The position numbers and the translations under genes were made by a program. Below, piece by piece: positions 57,101 through 64,000 of a DNA stretch of 64,000 bases. How positions within the stretch are numbered: the stretch's first letter is position 1; every line of letters begins with the position of its first letter. The DNA is taken from assembly GCA_945859605.1 (NCBI GenBank), contig OX243811.1, forward strand, positions 63,546,516 to 63,610,515, read 5' to 3'. A model generated the notes under the pieces. That model was not told where the DNA came from, made no database searches, and was given only the letters and a program-made list of their open reading frames with translations. The DNA is from Lumbricus rubellus. Taxonomy: Eukaryota > Annelida > Clitellata > Crassiclitellata > Lumbricidae.

Positions 57101-58547
57101 AAGACGGACCCGTACGACTACCGTAACGGTAGTCAGCTAGGCAACATAACGAGTCTCGACAAGTGACTTTCATTATGGTAACGAGTTTACCTTTTGGCGA
57201 TTTGCGGTGGACGAGGATTATAGCATTACAACGGCACAAGATCCTTAAAATTGTTTTCAATCTAGTTGTAACAAAAGAAATGCATGGCATCAGTAGAACG
57301 CATCAGTTTTTGCAAGACGATTATGCTTACAGGCATGGACGGAACTAGAATAGAATTAGAATAGTTATAGAAGTCAATGACGTCGACCCAGTTGCAGATA
57401 GTCAGCATAATAATAGAAGCCGACGACTCCTATGATTTTTATGTAGATGACTAAACAAACACAGAGCAAGCAAGAGGCAACAAGACAGAAGCAAACACAG
57501 TGGTAGCTAAAGCGACTAAGAGTAGGCTATAATAGGTATGAAACTGGGTGTGTGACGTCAGTAGCACGGTCAGTTATTGGCTTCTATGATTGTCTGATTA
57601 CAATGCGAATGCTGCTGCTGCTCGTCAGCCTGATAGAATCTGACAATAGAAAACAGTCGAATAATATTATTGTCTCAAGAGATGAGCGATTAGTAGTTTA
57701 ACGAGTAAGCTTACTTTAGGGCCAATTAGACGCACTCACTTACTTACGACTCAGTCAATCAATCAGTCAATCAATAAGTAGATCAATAAATCAATCAACC
57801 AATCAACCAACCAATCAACCGACCGATCGATCAATCAATCGCATACTTGCAGAATCATTCTTGTTTATTGGGTGGTTAGCTGATTGGGCATTACGTTTTC
57901 CTTATAAAATGCTGCTGCTCTTGCTTTATAGCCAACAGTATTATACAGCAGCTGTAGGCCTACACCTCTATGATCTATCAGGACTATAATTGAGTAAGCT
58001 TAGACTACGCCAGAGGTTTAGAGACCAAAATTAATGCGCACTCTTCTTCCGTTCAAAATATCGGACCTAGAATATTAAGCCGGTTATAATAATTTTTAAT
58101 GTTCACGCGGGAACGAAACTGTAACTAAGCCATTCATTTAGCGCTATCATAATATAATATTATGTGATGACCAAGAGTCAAATGATGGCGCTAAGGAGTG
58201 AGTGAACGATAATATGTGTCCATGTTCCTCATGCACTCCGTAACAGTGTGTGCCTACATGTAAGTGTATATTATAATGGTCGAATCCGCATTAGAAATGA
58301 TGTGCAGTGACGAATCGACGACAGTCCGTGTCTTACTGCTGGAAGAGCCAAACTACTTTTCTTATTGGACAACCCTTCTGAATTGAAACAGCGCTCGTGA
58401 ATAAGCTGGTGCCCAGTGCTTGGTTGTAGAGTGGCGCTCTAGAAATTTGGAGATTACGATTACGATTTGTTTTTCTCTTGTAGTGTCCGTTTTCATCGTT
58501 TGCTGGACGCCATACTTCGTCATTTCCATCTGGTACTGGTTCGATAA
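53251..58547 (+). CDS. GnRH/corazonin-type G-protein-coupled receptor, three internal exons (partial)
   Basis: Inferred join(53251..53455, 54181..54315, 58484..58547), 404 coding bases. Junction phases agree (1, then 1, then 2 at the end) with AG acceptors and GT donors (GTCAGC, GTAAGA, GTAAGT). The peptide covers extracellular loop 2 to TM6 of a rhodopsin-class receptor: QCVTFNFFPTHDHELAYNLF before TM5, a TM5 with FIAVYLVPLVVIIVSYALIL, an intracellular loop 3 ending AKTRTLKMTIVI, and TM6 FIVCWTPYFVISIWYWFD. The WTPYxVxxIWYWFD and CVTFxFFPT motifs are typical of the GnRH, adipokinetic-hormone and corazonin receptor superfamily, which senses short amidated neuropeptides, usually through Gq. 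Exons for TM1-TM4 and TM7 were not found; they may be upstream or downstream of the window. The sequence alone cannot tell a GnRH from a corazonin receptor. Confidence 0.88.
53645..54143. repeat. GAT/GAC microsatellite in receptor intron
   Basis: Nearly 500 bases of GAT and GAC triplets with a G-run near 53845. His/Ile/Ser open frames are artefacts. Confidence 0.93.
54181..54315 (+). CDS. Receptor exon: loop 3 to start of TM6
   Basis: Acceptor GGCGTAG|AGACGC; encodes a basic, Ser-rich loop (KRNPRKGGSSFSLRASN) and AKTRTLKMTIVI; donor TTG|GTAAGA. Exon lies directly beyond a long GAT microsatellite. Confidence 0.85.
54316..55950. other. Receptor intron, no other gene
   Basis: Includes GAAAGG-rich (54740-54905) and TTGTATTGTA-rich (54945-55075) stretches. 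The latter resembles the simple tail seen after SINE copies. No coding feature on either strand. Confidence 0.5.
55950..56250. repeat. GATT/GATC tetranucleotide array
   Basis: About 300 bases alternating GATC and GATT units, with many self-complementary GATCGAT segments. Gives Asn-Gln-Ser-Ile frames on the minus strand, an artefact. Confidence 0.95.
56251..58380. other. Receptor intron, no other gene
   Basis: AT-rich. 56805-57010 is strongly TTTATT-rich; 57745-57840 is CAATCAATC repeat; 57113-57135 has a short perfect hairpin (GACTACCG/CGGTAGTC). No gene. Confidence 0.45.
58390..58470 (+). repeat. SINE fragment adjacent to receptor TM6 exon
   Basis: GCGCTCGTGAATAAGCTGGTGC followed by GGCGCTCTAGAAATTTGGAG and an ATTACG repeat. 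It ends about 15 bases before the acceptor of the TM6 exon, so it contributes intron sequence right up to the pyrimidine tract. Confidence 0.65.
58484..58547 (+). CDS. Receptor exon: TM6
   Basis: Acceptor TTTTTCTCTTGTAG|TG; encodes SVFIVCWTPYFVISIWYWFD plus two bases; donor GATAA|GTAAGT. Carries the CWTP motif central to receptor activation. Confidence 0.92.
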
Positions 58548-58799
58548 GTAAGTATGGGTTGATCCATGGCGATGTTCAGCAGAAATTTCTTAATTATTAG
58601 GCCTATTTGATAATTTAATGTAGGCTAAACGAAATCCAGTAGGCCTAATATGCGATGTTGGTTCGTTTATTCACTTTATTGCATGCGATGTGCTGCAGAA
58701 TAGTTTGGACTAATGTGAAGTTTAGTCATATATAATAAAAAACCTATTCTCGAGTTACTTATTTCACAAGATAGCTTAGAGAAGATATCAGTGGACCCA

Positions 58800-58826
58800 C
58801 ACACACATGAACGCACGAACATGTGT

Positions 58827-58888
<62 letters not shown>

Positions 58889-58912
58889 ATGTGTGTGTGT
58901 GTGTGTGTGAGG
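58800..58912. repeat. TG dinucleotide microsatellite
   Basis: Long (TG)n with a few interruptions. Confidence 0.97.
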
Positions 58913-59224
58913 ATTTTATTACAATGGATTTGGCAACACCTATAGTATATAAGCCCTGCGACGCCCATGGACCAATTACAATCCTTAATTAAGATTAAAG
59001 ATAGCAACCGTAGGCTACGTTGATGTTGCGCTGGTTTTGACTGCAGTCATTGACATTGATTCTCATCTCCTTTCTTTAATTCTGCTGTTCACAATTTCGT
59101 ATTATAAGGCGCTCGTTACACATGCATGCTTTTCGTTATTGCAGCAAATTACCATTCATCACGTCATTTCTGTGACATTATTATGTTTGACCTTTGACCC
59201 GGCCTTCATCTCATTCTCCTCTCC

Positions 59225-59385
59225 CCAGGGGTGTGGGGGGTGGGGGTGGGGAGTGGGGGTGGGGGGGGGGGGGTGGGGGTTGAAGACATTTTTTCCCATC
59301 GTGATCTTGTTTTCTCCTGTTGAATCAACGTCCTGTGAGAAGACTATAGTTCTCTCGAAGGGGCGCTATATAAAGTACACTTAAA
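59225..59385. repeat. G-rich tract and SINE tail
   Basis: 59227-59280 is nearly all G/T (runs of up to about 12 G), capable of forming quadruplex-like structure. 59335-59385 holds GAAGGGGCGCTATATAAAG, the SINE tail. Confidence 0.75.
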
Positions 59386-59559
59386 ACGACATCCACAGAT
59401 TAGATCACGTGGTTATCTACGGTTGAGATATAATGCAGAGTTGTGCGATGGTCTGAATGCTTCGCGGAACTCAAGTCCTGGATGTATCAATGGTGTTTGG
59501 TCTTTGTAATATATCGGTTGTTATGAGCGCATAAGAGCAGCAGCTGCTGTTGCAAGAGA

Positions 59560-59825
59560 CCATAATGTATCCTGATGGTGAGAGTGCAGACGTGTTCGCC
59601 AAGACGACGGGGGTTGAAACCCCGTCGTGATGAAACGATGTTTCATGATTTCCATTCATTAGCTCCCCCTAGCGAACACAACCATCAAACGACTACGCAG
59701 ACCACACACTGTCGATGGGAAGGTCAACGTACGGTGTTGAGGACTGAGGCCGGGAAAGCGAAACAGCCAGCAGCGCTTGCGAATAAGCTGGTGCCCTACA
59801 CTTGCCATGGCTTTCGAAGTTGTAG
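59560..59825 (+). repeat. SINE-like repeat
   Basis: Contains GGGGGTTGAAACCCC, ACACTGTCGATGGGAAGG (shared with the SINE at 47545) and GCGCTTGCGAATAAGCTGGTGC (shared with 9919 and 58394). Confidence 0.6.
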
Positions 59826-59932
59826 CTAGGTCTATTAGTCTGGAATAGTGTCCCGTGAAAAACGCTCGTTACCTACAATTGATTCTTCAGGGTTTTACAG
59901 GCTCCTGTAGACTCACTAATTGCATGGGCGGA

Positions 59933-60235
59933 GTTTGGTTTCCGTTCTTTGGGGATGGGGGGTGGGCTTAAAGCTTGGGCTTTGGTTGGGGCTAAGACTA
60001 AGTCCAGATCGAGCCGCGCTGAACATTTTTTTCTCGGCCCAAAAGAGTTGATGACTTTTTTTTAGTCATTCGATTGAAGTTTCGTTCGTGAAAAGAACCA
60101 TTTTGCCCGAATAATAATCATGTTTTCGAGTCTGGGTTTTCTTGGGGGAAAGATACCATTTTCATGGTAGAAAAACTGACTCTGGGCCTTCTTGGGGCTT
60201 AGTCCCCCCCTAACTTCTGATAAACTCCGCCCATG
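59933..60235. mobile_element. hAT-like MITE, CATGGGCGGAG variant
   Basis: 303 bp from CATGGGCGGAGTTTGG to AAACTCCGCCCATG. The right flank CTCACTTG resembles the left flank CTCACTAATTG, as if a duplication later gained three bases. Interior has ttttttagtcattcgat as in the other family members. Confidence 0.78.
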
Positions 60236-60312
60236 CTCACTTGTATCACCCCAGACAACCAGCCTCATCGCCCCAATGCCGGCCCACTGTTGTAATTCAT
60301 CTTACATATGCA

Positions 60313-61135
60313 GGTATCGGCGGAGTGCGGCATTCCATCACTTTGCCGATCTCAGCGATCGTCGAAAGTTTTCGTGGTCCATAATCTTTCCCACAGAGGG
60401 CCCACCAATTGCTGATGGGGAGATGTGGGGCCAACGACAATTGTCCTTCGTGAAGAAAAGATGTAGCGAAACTGGGCCTGTCTGCCAAGGTCTGGGTGGG
60501 AGGCTTGGAGGGGTAGGCGCTGCAGTGAATTCAATAGGAAAACATGAGGGGAGGCGTGGGGAGAGGAGGTAGCAGCGCAGCCCAGGTTTCAAATTCATCA
60601 ACTGACTTCAAACAATGGGTCTGGGTGGGAGGTTTGGAGGGGTAGGCGCTGCCGTGAATTCAATAGGAAAACAAGAGGGGAGGCGTGGGGAGAGGAGGTA
60701 TTGGCGGAGTGCGGCATTCCATCACTTTGCCACGATCTCCGCGATCGTCAAAAATTTCCGTGGTCCGTAATCTTTCCCACAGAGGGCCCACCAATTGCTG
60801 ATGGGGAGATGTGGGGCCAACGACAGTTTTCCTTCGTGACGAAAAGCTGTAGCGAAACTGGGCCTGTCTGCCAAGGTCTGGGTGGGAGGTTTGTAGGGGT
60901 AGGCGCTGCCGTGAATTCAATAGGAAAACATGAGGGGAGGCGTGGGGAGAGGAGGTAGCAGCGCAGCCCAGGTTTCAAATTCATCAACTGACTTCAAACA
61001 ATGGGTCTGGGTGGGAGGTTTGGAGGGGTAGGCGCTGCCGTGAATTCAATAGGAAAACAAGAGAGGAGGCGTGGGGAGAGGAGGTAGCAGCGCAGCCCAG
61101 GTTTCAAATTCATCAATTGGCTTCAAACAATGGGG
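60313..61135. repeat. Compound tandem duplication, ~384-bp period
   Basis: A block starting GGTATCGGCGGAGTGCGGC (60313) is repeated from 60697. Within it an ~80-130 bp sub-block (GGTCTGGGTGGGAGG ... GGGGAGAGGAGGTA) occurs four or more times. Open frames on both strands repeat likewise and have no recognisable domain. Confidence 0.85.
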
Positions 61136-61389
61136 TCTCGGCAGGTTATTTAGCAACGGTTTTCCTTACCCATGCGCTGCAAGGGTTATCTTGGCGCCAA
61201 CGACGTCTTATGATAATTATTATGATTGTTGCTTTGTATGCTATTTAGTGAACAAGTATATGAATATGAAGCATACATACGCACTTGGCGGATGCAAATT
61301 AAGCCCACTTCTTTGTAGGTATAAAATGCTCCTGCTATTATAGGCTAGTGTAAAAGTAGATCAAAGTTATACAAAGACTTGGGCCTATA

Positions 61390-61640
61390 TTGTTGGGCTC
61401 GGTGGTGTAGGGGTACAAGGTTCTTGGATAGATCTTGGTAGGGATATGTTCAGTGCCTTGGAGCCGGAAGGTTGGGGCTCGAATCCACCTCAAGCCGCCG
61501 CGTACGGACTATGGGCTAGTTCTTCACTCCCAATTACTCATGCACCTTGACGTGAAACTCCGATTCAGTGTCCGCGCTGCATAGTCGGGAGCGCCTTTGA
61601 GTAGCAATCTTGATGGGTGCTAAAACAAATGCTCATACAT
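61390..61640 (+). repeat. tRNA-derived SINE, copy 1
   Basis: Head with GGTGGTGTAGGGGTACAAGG (A-box-like) and GGGGCTCGAATCCACC (B-box-like), a middle with TTCACTC and CGTGAAACTCC, and the tail GGGAGCGCCTTTGAGTAG. It runs straight into an ATAC microsatellite. Confidence 0.75.
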
Positions 61641-61855
61641 AAATACATACATACATACATACATACATACATACATACATACATACATACATACATACAT
61701 ACATACATACATGCATGCATGCATGCATGCATGCATGCATGCATGCATGCATGCATACATACATACATACATACATACATACATACATACATACATACAT
61801 ACATACATACATACATACATACACACACACATACATACATACATACATACATACA

Positions 61856-61885
<30 letters not shown>
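61640..61885. repeat. ATAC/ATGC tetranucleotide microsatellite
   Basis: (CATA)n with a central (CATG)n block. Open frames (IHTY / MYVC) on all frames are artefacts. Confidence 0.97.
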
Positions 61886-61886
<1 letters not shown>

Positions 61887-62062
61887 GAACCGGAAGGTTT
61901 GAGGTTCGAATCCACCTTGCCGCGTAAGGACCTTGGGCAATTGTCCTTCACTCACAAGTGCTCAGCGCTTCGGCGTGAAACTTCCATGCAGTGTCCGCTC
62001 TGTAGTCGGGAGCGCCTCTGAGTAGTAAGAGTTTCAAGGGGCGCTATAACAAGTGCACATAC
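61886..62062 (+). repeat. tRNA-derived SINE, copy 2 (5'-truncated)
   Basis: Begins in the B-box region (GAGGTTCGAATCCACC), then matches copy 1 through CGTGAAACTTCC and GGGAGCGCCTCTGAGTAG to GGGCGCTATAACAAG. Again followed by CATA repeats. Confidence 0.78.
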
Positions 62063-62217
62063 ATACAAACATACATACATACATGCATGCATGCATACAT
62101 ACATATACAAACAATACATACCTCGTACATACATACAGACATACATACGTACATACATACACGCATACATACATACATACATACATACATACATACATAC
62201 ATACATACATACATACA

Positions 62218-62251
<34 letters not shown>

Positions 62252-62262
62252 CATAATTATGC
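62063..62262. repeat. CATA tetranucleotide microsatellite
   Basis: Second (CATA)n array, following SINE copy 2. Confidence 0.97.
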
Positions 62263-63265
62263 ATGCATGACTAAATAATATCATCATAATCGCAATGGGA
62301 TAACTCATCTCCTGCATTACCACTGGATTAGAAAAGTTCACAATGTAGGTGTCATGAATCCTATCATTTGATGTGAATCTACGGCGTATTCTGTAGGAAC
62401 AGGTTGGAAAGACAATTAAGAATTAAGGAATTGCGATTTCAGGATTCAACACGTAGGCCCTATCCGATATTATTAGCCTACCTCGATCCCTGCGAGTAAG
62501 AAACCACATGTGGCATGTTGTTGTCCTTCCACATTATTATTTTTACCATCTTCTATCATTCTCAGAGCTGCCTAAAATGTGTGCAATATTATCTGACACT
62601 GTTCTGAAAGTTCGAGAGTCAAAATATTCAGGTATTTAAATATTTTTACGCTTGGGTGTTCTGTGCACAAAAACCTCTAGTAAATAAAATTCATCTATAT
62701 TTTTTGCAAGAGCTGAATCATAGTGGGAAGCATCACTTAGGGAAAGAGCAGTTTGTAATGTTCTGACAATCGTCAATCGTCCTTTACTGGAATTATAGGT
62801 TTAACAAAATCGGCGAGTAAAGTGCTGAGTGCTTCAATAATGCACATACTTACTTACTTACTTCAACGCTTGCGTTTAATAATACACCCTTACTTACTTA
62901 AATTATTGAACAAAATGCGATGGCGAATTATTTCGCGGGTCACGAGAACATAAGAATCATCATTGTGATATTTGGTCTATATTTATAATTTTATGGTTTT
63001 GTGTGCTTTAGCAATTTATCGCAGAAATACAAGACGGTGAGTTTATAATGTTATTTTGATTGCTTTTCTTTTTTCGTGAATAAATCATTTCTGAGCTGGA
63101 TATGATGACGACGCAATAGATCCGACCCTCACCACGCCGGTTTTGGCCGGAATATCAGAAACCAGAATCCCCGTATATAGTAGCGAATTTCGGCAGAATC
63201 CACGAAATCGATTTTCACAGGGCCTAATGATTTTGGGTAAACGTGTATTTTAGCGTCGTAAATTA
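62263..63265. other. No gene recognised
   Basis: AT-rich, includes short CTTA repeats at 62845-62900. A 25-base segment at 63012-63036 has an AG before it and GTGAGT after it in a phase that could continue the receptor, but has no family signature; not called. Confidence 0.45.
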
Positions 63266-63269
63266 TTTG

Positions 63270-63660
63270 CTCGTTGCAGTATTATTATTTTTATTCAGTC
63301 CAACTTCTAGTTTGGTATGAATTATTATCATTGATCCAGCTTCTGTTTAGGCAAGAATTCGTGTCAGCATTCCCGCTTCTATTTCCGCAGCAATTACTTT
63401 TTATCAGTACAACTATTTTATTAAAAATTATTGTTTATCAATGCAGCTTCAATTTCAGCAAGATGTTTTCACAAATTCCACTTCTATTTAGGCCTAATTA
63501 AAATTTATTTTCATCATTGCAATTTCTATTTAGCAATAATTATTTTCACTAACTCGACTCGTATTCGACCAATGCTGAAACCCATGCAATGTTAAATAAT
63601 TTACGCTGCTAAAATATACGTTTACCAATCCCACTCCTATTTAAGCAAAACTTATTTTTA
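63270..63660. repeat. Degenerate ~45-bp tandem repeat
   Basis: About eight diverged units of the form attattttcatcattccact + tctatttagcaa, each with an (a/g)cttctatttagg-like core. Old minisatellite or satellite relic. Confidence 0.65.
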
Positions 63661-63664
63661 TAGA

Positions 63665-63735
63665 TTGTATTGTATTGTATCTATAGGTTTATATAGCACC
63701 TCATTCAGAATGACTATTCAGAGGCATTCTCAGCT
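63665..63735 (-). repeat. SINE tail, minus strand
   Basis: The minus strand reads GCCTCTGAATAGTCATTC ... GGTGCTATATAAACC then ATACAAT repeats, the same tail as elsewhere. 63736-64000 shows nothing further. Confidence 0.65.
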
Positions 63736-64000
63736 AAAACAACCTGTGGAGTTGCATCAATTGTTACCTCAATTGTAGACTTATAATTCTGATTATGGCG
63801 ACTGTTATTACGATGACTTGTGTTTGTTTTCTGTTTGCATTTGGATCATTGTTGGGCCAAGTTAAGACAGTTATAAAATAGGCCTACAGTGAATAACTGT
63901 TAATTATTTAGGTATGCTTTGCCATATAAAAGGTATACAAATCAAATGCGTTTCTAATTGACAGGTCGCCTGAATGCACGTTCCAATCTTGTCAGAAGAC

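Noticed and set aside
60192..60958. Paired 80-126 residue frames (SLC...DRRKF...EGPPIADGEMWG)
   Set aside because: Frames repeat with the tandem DNA unit, exist on both strands, and have no recognised domain or splice signals.
61565..62341. Multiple 60-130 residue frames of MYVC / IHTY repeats
   Set aside because: CATA microsatellite translated in all frames.

Overview
This is a 64 kb piece of animal nuclear genome: mostly AT-rich, repeat-dense, intron-rich, with one 200-base assembly gap (23089-23288). Several signs point to a marine deuterostome, most likely an ambulacrarian such as an echinoderm, though this is inference. They are a Gmr1-type Ty3/gypsy element with integrase upstream of reverse transcriptase (a group described from deuterostomes), a secreted PAN/fibrinogen-domain gene, and a GnRH/corazonin-type receptor. 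No bacterial, viral-episome or organellar features were seen.

Layout. 409-7287: a 6.9 kb Gmr1-like LTR retrotransposon on the minus strand, inserted in an ATCC microsatellite, with 510-bp LTRs and a GATCT target duplication. 7288-12605: simple repeats and two TIR elements. 12631-17541: a four-exon minus-strand host gene (signal peptide + PAN-like module, tandem Ser/Thr mucin-like repeat, fibrinogen-like C-terminus) whose introns carry three hAT-type elements; one sits exactly on the exon 1 splice donor. 17633-31876: Tc1/mariner relics, LINE tails, a minisatellite flanked by inverted arms, the gap, and a ~1.6 kb palindrome with a decayed mariner transposase. 31877-41404: a very young 9.5 kb gypsy element with a single intact 1610-residue Gag-Pol frame and 1.36 kb LTRs. 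41405-53250: LINE tails, MITEs, an internally deleted mariner and SINEs. 53251-58547: three consecutive plus-strand exons (TM5 to TM6) of a GnRH/corazonin-type receptor; the other exons lie outside the window or were not found. 58800-64000: microsatellites, SINEs and tandem duplications.

The host genes have no visible relation to each other; most of the sequence is layered mobile DNA whose target-site duplications can often be read directly.

The most interesting signal is the octamer TAGGCCTA. By eye I count about 44 copies where about one is expected, and they are nearly absent from the two young retroelements. At several sites a repeat or coding frame shows what the pre-insertion sequence must have been, and each looks like a plain TA expanded to TAGGCCTA (a 6-bp gain). 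This resembles a transposon excision scar or an unknown micro-insertion process acting genome-wide.
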